Source: Sisyra terminalis
Lineage: Eukaryota > Arthropoda > Insecta > Neuroptera > Sisyridae
NCBI GenBank assembly: GCA_958496175.1
Contig: OY292275.1
Span: forward strand, 32,937,701 to 33,001,700
Direction of reading: 5' to 3'
DNA: 64,000 bases
Part shown: positions 11,562 through 24,081 of the stretch, piece by piece
How the letters are laid out: every line of letters begins with the position of its first letter
Numbering within the stretch: the first letter of the stretch is position 1
Made by a program: the position numbers and the translations under genes
The notes under the pieces: generated by a model
Databases searched by the model: none
What the model was told of the DNA's origin: nothing
Seen by the model: only the letters and a program-made list of their open reading frames with translations

Positions 11562-12689
11562 GTTCTTTAGGGCTAGCAGGATCGGTCTTACCTGTCTGGG
11601 TACCCCAGATGAGTCTGCATTTGGCATCCTTCTACATTTTATTATACTAAAAAAATAATTTTGTTGCCACCATATTTATTACTAAAAATTAGTAGGATAC
11701 TAGGAAAATATGTTTATTTATAAAGTTGGCCCCCTTACTTCTATTTTTTTTATAAAATTCCATGTCACATCAGTTCATTTTCCTTCTTAATTTTTTATTT
11801 TACAAATGTTATGTAAGAAAATTCTGTTAATTAATCATTACATTAAGGTAGGTATTACATTCAAGTAGGAAAATATTAATACGATTAAGGAACAAGTAAA
11901 ATATTCTGTTGTATTCTTCCTTTTAAATTTACGTTGGAAATATTTCTCTGGGCTAACACATAACATCACTTAACGCTGTTTTGTAAAAACTTTTTGCGAA
12001 GTTAAGACGTCTTTCTAAGAAATTATAATATAATGCATTCCTCCTTCATGACTCTTATTTACAAACTGTTGAAATATCAAAGCTTTGTCTTCAAATTAGC
12101 GTAGGCTACACTGTTATGTGCAGTCGAATGTCTTTCATACTGAAATCCCACATCATGTTCCCAGCGTAATATTTCATATAAAATGTTTAACCATTTTTAA
12201 TTATAATTATTGTAGTAGAAGACATATCAAATTTAAAAAAAAAAATAAACGATTATACATCGCAAAGTTATACCGTATAATGTTAGTATTTTAAAAGATT
12301 AATTTAATTGTTACTAGTTCATTCGGTCCAATTAATAAAGTATATCTTTTGTAATAATGTAATTGCCATTTTGGAATAAACTCTCTTTTTAAGCGTCTAA
12401 ATGCTTCTTACAATAAATTACATACTCTTTGTGAATTACTGTTTATCATTTATTTAATGTTAGCTGGAAACACGAAAACGAGAACGTTTAAATTTACTTT
12501 TATGAGCAACCGTTAAAGTATAAATTTATTTTAAGATATTGATTAATCAGTAAGTAAACGTCGTTATACATAGTTTCAATAGCTCTAAAATGTGTATACT
12601 TTAACGTAACGAAAATGCTATATTAACATTAATATATTAATACAATAGCACTCGTGTACTCTTGACATGAATTTGTTCATTGAGGTATA
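11562..12689. other. AT-rich intergenic DNA
   Basis: No gene or repeat boundary is recognised. The stretch is dominated by A/T runs. Confidence 0.3.
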
Positions 12690-13582
12690 GGGGAGACTGG
12701 GTACAAAAGTAACGGCTAGTCGAAAGTAGCAAATGCTTTCTAGGTTTATCCAATGGGCGAACATTGTGCTGCCATTAGGTGATAGCTTAGAGCACCCCCC
12801 TTAATCGCATTAAGTCGACGCGTGCGCAATGCGTTCTTAGGTTTTATAATAGGACGTAATGTGTTTAACGAGCCAAGAGTAAGTTTTTCAACATTTTCTT
12901 ATTTATTGTTTACATAGTCGTAAAAGGATCATAGCAATCCGAATTTTTGCATATCCATTCTTGATTAGATAAATTGTACATTGTTTAAATTCATTTTTGT
13001 CTAGCACGTTCCATTTTAAGGTTATGTTACACGTTTTATTAAAAATGAGAATGGGTACAAAAGTAACATAGCCCTCTAGGGTACAAAAGTAATATGTTAC
13101 TTTTATCCTCGTAATGATTTTATTAATAACATCATATTTTTATCGATATTTACTTCAATAGAATGGTTTTCGATACATTTACGTGTCAGTAGTTCTTCAT
13201 GCAGTAGTTCTTATGCGTTGTCGTGGCATTATATTGATTCATTTCCTTAAAATATATATTTTTTGAGTATTAAAAATGCTGAATTTGGTTTATATCATTA
13301 ATATAAAGTCTTTAAATAGGTAATTTGTTGATTTAACTTGTACTATGTTTTCATTAGCAACCCTTAGCAATCTTGTTACTTTCGACACGCCTACGTGGTC
13401 AGACAATTTTTTTAACTCTGTGTTATTCATATAAAACACACCATAATTTAATAAATCAACTTACTATTGTGAAGAGCATAAACTAAATTTATATATGGTT
13501 GTATTCATTTAATGGCAATAATAACTCCCAGCCAGAAATCAAGGTAAAAGTACAAATTGTTACGTTTGTACCCGGTCTCCTC
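12690..13582. mobile_element. TA-flanked MITE with internally repeated terminal motif
   Basis: The left end GGGGAGACTGGGTACAAAAG is matched inverted at the right end by TTTGTACCCGGTCTCCTC. TA dinucleotides flank both ends (12688-12689, 13583-13584). The motif GGGTACAAAAGTAAC of the terminus recurs internally at about 13052 and 13079, with an inverted GTTACTTTTATCC nearby. No ORF. The TA flanks suggest mobilisation by a Tc1/mariner-type transposase. Confidence 0.75.
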
Positions 13583-13707
13583 TACTTAACTTTGAAGTTA
13601 TACCATAAAATTTTGAGTTTCTCGCAATTAAAATAATGAAATATAAATAAAGAGTTGTAAAGATGTAAATATCAATGAAATCAATGACAATTAACTATTA
13701 TTGTAGC

Positions 13708-14271
13708 CAGAGCTGTCAGAAAAAAGTATTTTAGTTAATTTAAAGTATTTAAGTTATTGTATCTTAGTTCCTTTATTTTTTGGCAAAAGGTAGCTAGTAT
13801 CTTTAGATACTTTTTAAAAGAAACAGTATCTAGTAACTAAAAAAGTTTCTTAAATACCAAAAAGTAACTTAGATACTGAGAGATTAGGTACAAAATTTTA
13901 TTTTGTTTTGCTTTATAAGATTCAATTTGTACTTATCATATTAATTTTCTATCGTATTATAGTGGCTTCTATCTACAGGGAATTAGGCAAACATATTTTT
14001 TTTCCTAAGTTAATGAAGATAAGAAATATTTTATCTGATGATTAAAATACTTTACCCAATAAATAATAAAACTTAGTACATGTGTAATATACAAAGTAAC
14101 TAAAAAAGTATATTTCTTAGTATCATAAAAAGTAACTTAAGATAAGAGTTTAAGTTCCTTTTTTTAAAAATAAACTTGATTCTTTAAGTAACTTATTTAC
14201 TTGTTAAACTTTTTAAAAAATTAACAAATCTAGTATTTTGATGTTTTGCTAAAGCATATTTGTCAGCTCTG
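13708..14271. mobile_element. hAT-type MITE with perfect 8-bp target duplication
   Basis: Terminal inverted repeats CAGAGCTGTCAG (13708) and TGTCAGCTCTG (ends 14271) are flanked by identical 8-bp direct repeats ATTGTAGC at 13700-13707 and 14272-14279. The interior is made of AGATACTTTTT/AAGTAACTTA-type units in both orientations. It is the best-preserved member of the family also seen at 4640-5186 and 6410-7795. Confidence 0.85.
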
Positions 14272-14434
14272 ATTGTAGCTTTTACGACCAGCGCTACTAT
14301 GTTATACGCTCTTGTGTTAATACGACTTGTGTTATTGCCAAAATATGATAGTCTTACATTAATTTTAATTTATTAGCCTGCATCCGTAGTAGAGGCAGTT
14401 CTACTACAAAAACAATGGAAAGGTAAATCAAATG

Positions 14435-14786
14435 AAGAACATTTAATATTTTTTCTTCCATAGCTTAACGAGTTAAGAAATAGACCATATAATTCTTAAG
14501 ATAGGTATTAAATAAATTATTTGTTAAATAAATTTTAATAAATAAATATCATTTACATATAAATGTTACACATTTATCCTATACAAATCATTATTTTTTG
14601 GTTATATCTATCTTTCGGATAAAATTTTATCTGGAAGATAAATGTCTTTATCTAGATATATAAATACGCTCTAAACATCTATAAAAATGTATCTGTTAGA
14701 TAAATCGTACACAAATCAATATTCTATGGTGAAAATATGCTAGATTTTTCTATCCTCTGGTAACGTTTCATCTAGAAGGTAAATGT
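14435..14786 (+). repeat. 352-bp inverted duplication, left copy
   Basis: Base-by-base comparison with the reverse complement of 18837-19188 shows no mismatch and no gap (paired coordinates sum to 33623 throughout). The homologous repeat continues past 14786 into CACTATCTAGATATGAAAAT, a continuation also seen in a diverged third copy at about 33160-33335 but missing from the right copy. The left copy is therefore likely the source. Confidence 0.9.
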
Positions 14787-15031
14787 CACTATCTAGATAT
14801 GAAAATTGCGATTGTAGATATTTTGATACATCCAATCCGAAACTTAAAACAAACTAATCTATTGTTAAGGCCTAACTATTTTTCTGTTGGGTGACTGTTA
14901 TTCAATCATATTAAGAATGTTAGGAGTACTTTCTTACTTATGGTAATTACCCAATCTTCCTCTTTCATTAATTTTTAGATTGTCCAAAAATATCTTCATA
15001 AGCGCATCTTAAAAGCATCGTGAATAAGAAT

Positions 15032-15723
15032 TAGTGTTCGACCGAACTTTCGGTTTCGATTTCGGCCTAGTTTCGGCCGAAAAACGAGTTTCGGTCTAGT
15101 TTTGGTTTCGGCTGTTGTCAAGCTGAAACTACGACCGAAACTGAAACTGAATTCGTGAGATTAAATGTAAAAAAAAAATTGTTTTTCACTTATTATTTGA
15201 TTTTTCAATTATGAATACTGATAAGTATTAGTTCATTAATATTTTGCTAATATTATTTTTAATATCTTTTTTCAATTCGAAAGAAAACTAATAAAAGTTT
15301 AGAACAAAATTATTTTGTTTTTAAGATATAAGAAAGAGTACTTTCTTCTTTGTATATCTAAACATAAATAGGTAAAAAGTAATTTTGTTTTGTACCTTTT
15401 TATTATTATTTCATTTTATTCGTAACGAATATTAAAAAGAATTATTAGGCGCACTTCTTTCCAATCAACCTCTTATTTCTGCATAAATAATTTATTTGAA
15501 ATAAGACATGATAATATTATGTTATGTTAGTGATTAACTCAAATATTGGGGACTAAATGATTAATGAATACCTAATGGTTTTAAAAGTAAGGACTGACAA
15601 ATTATGATTAACTTTTTTTTCTATGAAAACATGACCTTATATGGAAGTTTTGGTTTCGGCCGAAATTGATACTGATGCCGAAATTCGGTTTCGGCCATAA
15701 AAACTAATTTCGGTCGAACACTA
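15032..15723. mobile_element. hAT-type MITE (TAGTGTTCGACCGAAA family), copy 1
   Basis: The termini TAGTGTTCGACCGAAC and TTTCGGTCGAACACTA are inverted. Subterminal regions carry repeated TTTCGGTTTCGG and its complement. A relative at 48420-49145 shares the order of segments, including GAATTCGTGA and a long AT-rich centre, and has a clean 8-bp target duplication. Here the flanks ATAAGAAT and GTAAAAAT agree at 6 of 8 positions. Confidence 0.75.
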
Positions 15724-17399
15724 GTAAAAATACATGTACGTATTGGTGGAGTCATACCGTGATAAAATTCAAGCGTAATATTATTTGCATTTTTTAACTA
15801 CTCCAATATTCATAATAAAGAAAAAGGGTTTAGGGGGTAGATTTCTCGGAAGGTGGGAAATTTGTGACTTGGAAATATCTATTAGCAGGTACTCAACTAT
15901 TCATTAATGGACATCTACCGGACATTAGTGTTAAGAACCTAATTAATAATTATTTAGAATTTCATCGAAGGACAATTAGAATTAAATTAAGCATATAGAT
16001 AGGAACATTTTCCAATGACAAAGACTAAAATAAAAACTTGTAAAATTTAAAATTCCAACATTTGAGCTTTTAAATTGAATAAAAAACTTGTGTGTAGCTT
16101 TTGCATATTAATACAAAAAAGTATTTTGATCGAGTAATACACATTCATGAGTTTTCTGTAGTCACGAAGTTGATAAAAGCTGCTCATAAATAAAACAAAA
16201 GATTTGAAATGCATCATATTCTCTGCAACTTGGAAGTTATTGTGAAACAACTGATTGAGATTTATCACATATTCGAAGTTCGCACGTTTTGAATGCTATA
16301 CTTAATAATACCGACATTTCATTTGTAAAGTTATGTGTGAATTTTTTTATACATTTTTTTTTTTGTAAATACCTAACGCTATAAGTCACTTTTCATATAG
16401 GTCCTACATTTACGTTTGCATGTATAATGGCATGCAGTACATTTAAAACAAAAAGTAACAAAAAAAAAATGTTTATTTATGTTTCATTTACATTTTTCGA
16501 ATGATAATTTTTTTCCCTGACTTTGGACAATAGTCAGACATGCATAACATAGTTATGTAGTATACTTATAGGTAGTACTTATATTTTTGGAACATATGTT
16601 TACAACAGAACACCCGGTATGTTGTAGTGTCACGTAGAGACGCATGCGTATTGTAAAAATCAACCGGCGTCCCGACGCGCCTCTTTGCGATCAATAGAAC
16701 ACAGAAAATTCACTTTCAATAAAACTGAAACCAAAACATTACAACAAATATAACTTGCAAAGATGTTACTCATAAAATATACACATAATTTCCACTCAAT
16801 TTTCAGCAAATATTTCAAAGTTTCCTCAACATAGATAATGTATTTTTAACTTGTAGATACAGTGAACTATTCATTACATATCGAGTAAATTAATAGATAG
16901 ATAAACCTCAATATTCTTTAAATTGTTGAGTAAATTATTTTTGAAATTATAAAAGGATAAATAAACTAATCTTTCAATTCATTATAGTGCAAAACATTTT
17001 GTTCCTATCATATCCAGATAAATATTTTAGTTAAAATTCAACGATATTTTAAACGAAGCTATGAGTTGTTATGTATTTTTTATTTCCACTGTATAAGTAG
17101 GTAATTTAGTGTGAAAAGCAATCGGTTTTCTATTTTCGTTTGAATTTTCAATAATTAAATATTTTAATTGAATATTTTGAAACCAGATATACACACTTGT
17201 TCTTTGTTCAAGAACAAAGGATGTTTATCAAAAAATTTCCGTAATTTATGGTGAAAAAATGAAAATTGTTCTATCTTGAACTTTTTAATGTTGAAACGTT
17301 TTTAATGTTTTATGAGCTTTAAAAATTTTACGTTGTCCAAATTTGTTTCCATTTTTAAATTATTTATACAATATATAATATATGTTGTGGTTTTATTTA
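15724..17399. other. AT-rich intergenic DNA
   Basis: A minus-strand open frame of 73 codons at 16047-16268 has no recognisable domain and is probably chance. A GC-richer patch with CCGGCGTCCCGACGCGCC lies near 16664-16682 and is unassigned. Confidence 0.3.
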
Positions 17400-17565
17400 T
17401 GTAATATAGTTAACAAAAGTAAACTATAAACATAAGTTTGAACAAAAGTTAAAACAAGTGTATTTTTGACGTATTACCCAGATACGTATTTCGATTGTCA
17501 AGTAATCATTCTCAGTAGTCATCAAGTAGTATTAGATCGCTCCGTAACGGCTATGTGAAAAGTTA
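17400..17565 (-). repeat. Second copy of the Penelope-type 3' end with degraded hammerhead-like motif
   Basis: Read on the minus strand, this matches 255-400. The motif retains CAATCGAAATACGTATCTGG, but the first core box is altered (CTGAGAATGA in place of CTGATGAAGA), and stem II is reduced to GATT/AATC. A catalytically dead copy is therefore expected. No ORF is attached on the upstream side, so this is a 5'-truncated fragment. Confidence 0.6.
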
Positions 17566-18398
17566 CCTAATTTGATTTCATTTTCAAAATTTCTAATAAA
17601 AATGAATACAACTGGGTAATTTAAAGATTTTTCTAGCACCGTTTGAATTGCTCAAAATAATAAATTTGTGAATTTGGGTTGGAATTCAACAATTAAAATT
17701 TTTCTATCTTCAAATAAATATTGAACTAAAGTCTAAATCAGGGATTTTTAATCCTATGTAGGCGGACATCATGGTGTCTACAAATTATTTTATATATGCA
17801 TGCTATTATGCCACCAGGAAAAAAATATTTCAGTATTACGTGCTTTAGACATAAGTGCATTATTAATGCTTCTACAAGTCTATAAAAAAAAAGAATAAAA
17901 TGTACAGTATACATAGCTATAAATTTAGATAAAAAAGGAGGAAATTTCATTTGACTTATCATTCGACCGAACTCTAGAGAGTAAGTAATTTTGGAGGCAA
18001 AAGGATCGATATCCTTATTCTAGAACAATAACACGAATTTTTATCAATCGCCACCTTTTCTACAAGAAAAAAGTATACTCCTCCCGTTTTTACACAAGTT
18101 TACTTTGTAAAAGATTGTACACTTTTTGAAGTTCCTGAGATTTTTATTTAATAAGATGAAAATCTCATGAAATATTCTCATTGTAAAGGTATACTATTTT
18201 AAATCAATGGTGCAATAATATCAACAGCGACAGTTATGGCTTAAATAAATCGTTGAATATTTCAAACAATTATAAAATGCTTTATTTGTTATAAAAAATT
18301 ACTATTTTTTATATTTTACTTATTTTGATGTAGGTACCTATAAATTACATGTAAATGATAGTAATAGGACAATAGCAAGTAACCTATTTTCAATTATT
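17566..18398. other. Intergenic DNA with possible hAT-like remnant
   Basis: CAGGGATTTTTAATCC near 17740 has the look of a hAT-like terminus but has no partner. The overlapping minus-strand frame at 17738-17962 (74 codons) has no known domain. Confidence 0.25.
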
Positions 18399-18800
18399 TC
18401 CCAGCACTTTATCGTGCTGAATTTTGGCGCACCGACTTACTCTCGATAACAACGCATAAATCCGCCATTAAATTTAATAACAAGAAAGTATTTAAACTTT
18501 AATTAAATATTAAACTTAAAAAAAACTTTTGTTGCCTATCTTCAAAAGCGCTTATAAAAATGAGTCAATTTTAAGTACTTTTTGAAGTTAGCATGTTTAG
18601 TATTCTTTAAGGCGTAGATTGTAGTTAATATTAACTTACAGTAACTGCCCCTAAAATATTCACAGCCAACATAAGCCACAATTGATAAATGACAAAAATT
18701 GACAGTTGAATGAAATTGAAATGGTAATTGAAGCAAATGACAATAATTAGCAAGTTCAAATTTGAGTCAATGATTGATAAACTTGATATTAAAAATATTT
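18399..18800 (+). repeat. Dispersed repeat family A, copy 2
   Basis: Collinear with 6752-7140 from CCCAGCACTTTATCGTGCTG to GATTGATAAACTTGATATTA. Its 3' end forms one arm of the hairpin at 18783-18820, directly before the inverted duplication. Confidence 0.65.
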
Positions 18801-18820
18801 AAAAATATTTTTAATATCAA
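18783..18820. other. Junction hairpin, 18-bp perfect arms
   Basis: TTGATATTAAAAATATTT and its exact reverse complement are separated by two A residues. The left arm is the end of repeat family A; the right arm appears to be a snap-back copy of it. The hairpin ends 16 bp before the inverted duplication begins. Confidence 0.85.
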
Positions 18821-18836
18821 TTACCTTCTATCAATC

Positions 18837-19188
18837 ACATTTACCTTCTAGATGAAACGTTACCAGAGGATAGAAAAATCTAGCATATTTTCACCATAGA
18901 ATATTGATTTGTGTACGATTTATCTAACAGATACATTTTTATAGATGTTTAGAGCGTATTTATATATCTAGATAAAGACATTTATCTTCCAGATAAAATT
19001 TTATCCGAAAGATAGATATAACCAAAAAATAATGATTTGTATAGGATAAATGTGTAACATTTATATGTAAATGATATTTATTTATTAAAATTTATTTAAC
19101 AAATAATTTATTTAATACCTATCTTAAGAATTATATGGTCTATTTCTTAACTCGTTAAGCTATGGAAGAAAAAATATTAAATGTTCTT
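18837..19188 (-). repeat. 352-bp inverted duplication, right copy
   Basis: Exact reverse complement of 14435-14786. It stops abruptly at both ends inside the longer repeat represented by the left copy, so it is a fragment copied or moved in inverted orientation rather than an independent whole element. Confidence 0.9.
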
Positions 19189-19255
19189 TTTGAACAATCA
19201 TATGAGCCACAAGAATATTTCAGTTTTGTAGTTAAAACTTTTAAATTTGATATTA

Positions 19256-19936
19256 AGGGTGTTTTCCCGTGTGATGGGTTAATTTTTTTGCATATCTAAA
19301 CTGATTTTTAACATATGAACAATGATTTTTAACATGAATATGGGGGTGTAGTGATTTTTTGAAGTCATTTTAAAGATAAAGTTGTTATACAGATATACAA
19401 GTCATTTTAATTTTAACCGTATTTGAAACTTTGAACGCATTTTTCTAACTTTCCTCCATCATATCTCGAGAACGGTTTGACCCACTGAATTCAATTTAGC
19501 ACATGTAGACGCATGGAATGAACTAAAATCATAAAAAACTCCAAATACATCTTTATTTTTATATAACAAAAACATACCAATAAAACGGGTGAAATTGCAA
19601 TTTCATCTTCAGAGGTCTGCCAAAAATCCAATTTTCCATATTTTCAATTGATTCTAGTTCATTCCTTGCTTTTAAGTTTACAGATTAAAGCACCGCTTTT
19701 TTTCCCATAAGCCAATCAGCCGAAATCGTGAAGAAAAGGAGCGTTCATTTTTTCGAAACGGGTATCTTTGGATCGCTATAACTTACGTTTTACTGAAGCT
19801 TTTGGCTAAAAATTGATAAATATACGCTTAAAAAAATATAAATAAATTATAAAAAGTTTCAAGTTCTATCTTTCATGGTGCGCAAAAAAAGAAATCTAAA
19901 AAATGTTTGAAAACACAGGACACCTCCGTTAAAAGA
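19256..19936. mobile_element. Possible MITE with imperfect termini
   Basis: GGGTGTTTTCCCGTGT near the left and ACACAGGACACCTCC near the right are imperfect inverted copies. The interior includes CTCGAGAACGGTTTGACCC, a phrase typical of non-coding arthropod DNA transposons. No ORF. Boundaries are approximate. Confidence 0.45.
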
Positions 19937-20118
19937 AATATAAGAAAAAAAAGTATTTGAAACATTGAAAAGGAATTGAATTCTTCATTGAGAATCTATG
20001 ATAATGAAAATAAATATAAGTTTGTGAAAATATGACGACAGCTAATATCTATATAAGCTAATCTAATCAGTTATTGTTAACCTGACTTTTAATTTTCATT
20101 AAATTTATATCTTCCAAG

Positions 20119-20508
20119 CAGAGGCGTAGCTACAGGGAAGCATCTAGAGCGATGCTTTAGAGAGCTTTTTGAAATTTATTTATTTATCATGAATATATAA
20201 ATAGATCATATACTAACAGATCATAACTTTTCAACAGATCAACAGATCAAACTTTTTTTTAAAAATTTAAAAATAATACCATAATGACAATATTTCCGGT
20301 AAATCGAAAGATTTTTTATGTTTTATAAGATTATAAAAAGATTTGTGGAAAATGAAATCAATCATTTCCTAATTCTTTTGATTTTTTTTTATTTTGTTAT
20401 TAACTAAATTCAAAGATTAACTTTCCTTTGTATAAACAGTTAGATTGATAGTAGGGGTCCCGTCGTTGGAATTTGCTTCAGGGTCTAAAAAATCTAGTTA
20501 CGCCACTG
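20119..20508. mobile_element. hAT-type MITE
   Basis: The termini CAGAGGCGTAGCTAC and CTAGTTACGCCACTG are inverted. Flanking octamers CTTCCAAG (20111-20118) and CTTACAAG (20509-20516) match at 7 of 8 positions, as expected of a hAT target duplication. The 390-bp AT-rich interior is non-coding. A related solitary end lies at 5777. Confidence 0.8.
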
Positions 20509-20999
20509 CTTACAAGTTCAAAAATGTTAAATTTTCATTATTCAAACATTTTTGATTCACACTTTATCGATTTTATATCTACCTAATGGTGTACCACGCA
20601 GGTGATACAGAAAGTATCGGGTATTTTTTATCTATAAAGTCCATGTTTTTAGAACTTACTTTTATCTAGAGTTTTGTCTATAACGATTTAGTCAACCTCG
20701 AATTTGGACTAAAATATTACAATTGTTTCGAATTTTACCTAATTCGGCTTTTCCATAGAAGAAAGATGCTAAATTTGAATTATTGAGTTTTTAGTGATTT
20801 ATTTAAAAAAAAACAGTATATCTACTAATGTACGCGCGTGAGAAGTTATACTTATTTGTCGTAATTAAAACAATGTTTTTAATCCACTGCTATAGCATAC
20901 TCTGGTAGTGCCTGAAATAGTACATCAGTTATTAGGATTTTATGGTAACTAAAATATGATACAATTTTTAAATAAAAATTATTGTCTCAATTTTGAATT

Positions 21000-21115
21000 A
21001 ACTAATTGTTGTCATTGGGTTCAACTGTCATTACGTTTTCAATAAATTGCCAATTTTTGCCATTTGTCAGTTTTGGGCTGTGAATATTTCCCAGAAAGTT
21101 ATTAGTTTTCATATA
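21000..21115 (-). repeat. Dispersed repeat family A, partial copy
   Basis: On the minus strand, the GTTGAACCCAATGACAACAA and GCAATTTATTGAAAACGTAA segments followed the same order as in 62395-62640. It lies immediately left of the MITE at 21139. Confidence 0.5.
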
Positions 21116-21138
21116 ATAAATTAAATTAGTGGCTTATG

Positions 21139-21322
21139 TTCCTTTTAACGACATCAATATCTAGCAACGTCGCATTTTCTACTCTTCTTTCATTCAGTAA
21201 TATCGTATAATTTTCTCTTTTGTTGGTAAATTTTAAGTATGACCTAATTTACTCGCGAATCAATTTAAAAACAAAGTAGAAAATGCGACGTTGCCAGATA
21301 TTGATGTCACTGAAAAGGACAT
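21139..21322. mobile_element. Short MITE (GCAACGTCGCATTTTCTAC family), copy 1
   Basis: The left end TCCTTTTAACGACATCAATA leads into GCAACGTCGCATTTTCTAC. The right half carries GTAGAAAATGCGACGTTGCC and TATTGATGTCACTGAAAAGG in inverted order, so almost the entire 184-bp element is a hairpin. A second copy lies at 38995-39202. Confidence 0.8.
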
Positions 21323-21324
21323 GA

Positions 21325-24080
21325 GTCAAATTGGCTTTTTATGCATTTATATTGTTTTATATTTATTTATATTTTTTATTTGTATTTATACTCAATTGGC
21401 TATTTGTACATACCGTATAGTATTTCACAATATTATGCACAATTGACTACTTATACATAATTTGTATCTTACATATATGGATTAACTGTTTGTCAACACA
21501 GCATGGGCCATTAGCTCGATAAATAGTTATCAAAACATTTAACATATAGAAGTGGATTATATTCATAAACTATCATGTATAGATTTCAATAAACAGTCAA
21601 TTGGAAATAGATACAATTTGTCTAAATAGTCAATTACGTGTACCTACAGCATGTACAAATAACGACGAAGTAAAAACTAAATAAATTGTTTAAATTTATT
21701 ACCCATTTATATTTATGTATTGAAACTGATTTTTAATTTAAATATAAAAAATTATGGTGCAAATAATGTATCACTCGACTTTTCTTACATTATTTTACGT
21801 ATTGCATAAATTATTTTCAAAAAAAGACCGTTCTTTTAAATGTATTTAAACTATTGGGTATTAATATAGATATGGCTCAAACGACTCAAACTATAAAAAT
21901 TGAAATGTTAAGTTTGACGATATCGATGTTTTAAATATAAAATAACGACTGAAGGTGCCTGTTACAACTGTGATCTCTTTCTGGTACTTTTTAACTTCGT
22001 CGTCGATCATTGCAGTTGGTTTCCCTTAAGGTTTATAAAATACACAAGTGGCCTCAGGGGGGCTACGTGACGTATCCAGAAGAAATTCGTACATATCTTC
22101 AGACTGATTCAATTTTAAAATTCTTCGTATGACGTCATTTTTTTTCTAATGGAGCAACCTGTGTAATTTACAAACCTTGGGTTTCCCCTACCGAATATTA
22201 AAAAAAACCTGTGCTAGCGGTCAACTCGGTCGACTTTATTGCGTTTTTTAGTACTATGTAAATCGCTCCCAAAAATCGGGGAGCTTTCATTAGCTTAAAG
22301 TTTCTTACTAACCGTTTGCCAGCAACTTCCTACTGTAGCGTCATGGTATCATTTTATTAAAATTTCAGTCTAATTATTTTTTCATAATGCCGCTAAATTA
22401 GTATGACATCAAAAATCATGTACAAATGTTGGTGACATAATATATTCTGAAATGATTAGTCTCCATGATTAGTCTTCGAAGAAAGTTAGTTTTAACTTAT
22501 AAATTTATTTGTATATACTATAGTGGAGTAAAAAAAAAAATGAGGTCTCAACCAATGAAGACATGCAGGTAAATGAAAAAGTATCATATTATATAAACTG
22601 AAAAATATATGACAGTGTCGTAAGATTTAAAACTTGAAAGATAACTTATTTCAAACTAAAATAAAATGTCAATTACAAGATTAATACAAACATTTGGCAT
22701 CATTTGAATTTCCGGATCTTTGGTGATTTATCTTTTGACTGAGGTACATATTTAGGATATTCAATTTGTTGTAGGTATTTATATTCATGGTATATTTCTG
22801 TATACATACAAATAAAAGTGCTTACGTTTTCAACAAATAAAATGCGTAAAGTAAAAAAGGAAGTGAGTTGTTTCTTCAAACTGTCCAATGAAACAAATAA
22901 ACGGTAAAGTTCCTAGAAATTAAAATGTCACAAGCTGTCTAAACGATGTTTTCATTATTTATTATGGAAATGTATGTACCTACTACTATGTACACTAGTA
23001 CAGTAACTTTGTATTGAAATAATGAAGATGAAGGCCAGACTAGTGTTTTTAAAAATAGACCAAATTTTAAGATGTAGGGCAGATGGCTAAGTTTGGATAA
23101 ATTGGGGCAAAGATGTTAGCTTAAACATCACACTGCACTTGAGGAGATCATAATAATTTGTAGGTATGGGAATAGTTTCGTCATTTAATATTCAATTAAG
23201 CATGAATGTGCTTACAGAGAAACGAAGACTAAGAAAAGCCAGGAGGGGAAATAAATAAAGAGATAGATGTTTAATAATTCAATTCTATTCATCTTTGAAC
23301 ATTCCAACAGCTTAACATTTGGCAAATAACAAATATTGTTAAAATTTTTTTTTACTCCCGTTTTTTTTTTTATTTTCACAATCATAAAATCGTGGTTATT
23401 ATATAATATACTTGTAACATTTTAACAACTACACCCGATTCTCTTCTTACACGATTTTTTTGGAAACGCATCTGTCGAGCAAAAGAGAACTAGGGGCACG
23501 TATAAAATTTGATTTTTGAAAATCAAGCAAAGAACAATTTTAAGATATCAGAAGCAAATAAGGTAGCTGCTTTATTTTTTAATGAAAGAATATGCAATAA
23601 AGTTGCAACAAGTAAATGCCATATTCAGAAAACCATTAAAAACTAAACAAATCAATAATTTAATTTGAATCATTAAAATCAACACGATTACATATGGTGG
23701 TATCATATGGTGCGATTGATCGATTTAGTTGGTGATAATACACGCTGCGCATGATCGAAAAATAATTAATAAAATTGTCACTATATGACGTCACTATCAT
23801 TGCATTCTTTTTAAACTGCTATAGTTTAAAACAAACAAGACAGACTGAGGAGCTCCATTGTAAATCGTTAATATTTTTTTCATAGTTTTGACGGTTTCAA
23901 TAAAAATGGTTACTTAAAAAAATAGTTTAAAAAGGTAAGTTTGGTTTTTAACAAATAGCTACTGATCAGCAGTGATTTTTTTTAATTCCACCATGACAGT
24001 TTTTTATATAAATAAAATCAATAAAATGCTTAAACACATTTTATAATCGAAGCATTTATAATAATAATGGCAAACATATA
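21325..24080. other. Intergenic DNA, no gene recognised
   Basis: The stretch at about 21960-22330 is less AT-rich (for example GGCCTCAGGGGGGCTACGTG) and may be an old unrecognised repeat or unique sequence. No frame with a known domain is present. Long T and A runs occur at 22529-22538 and 23350-23370. Confidence 0.3.
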
Positions 24081-24081
24081 T

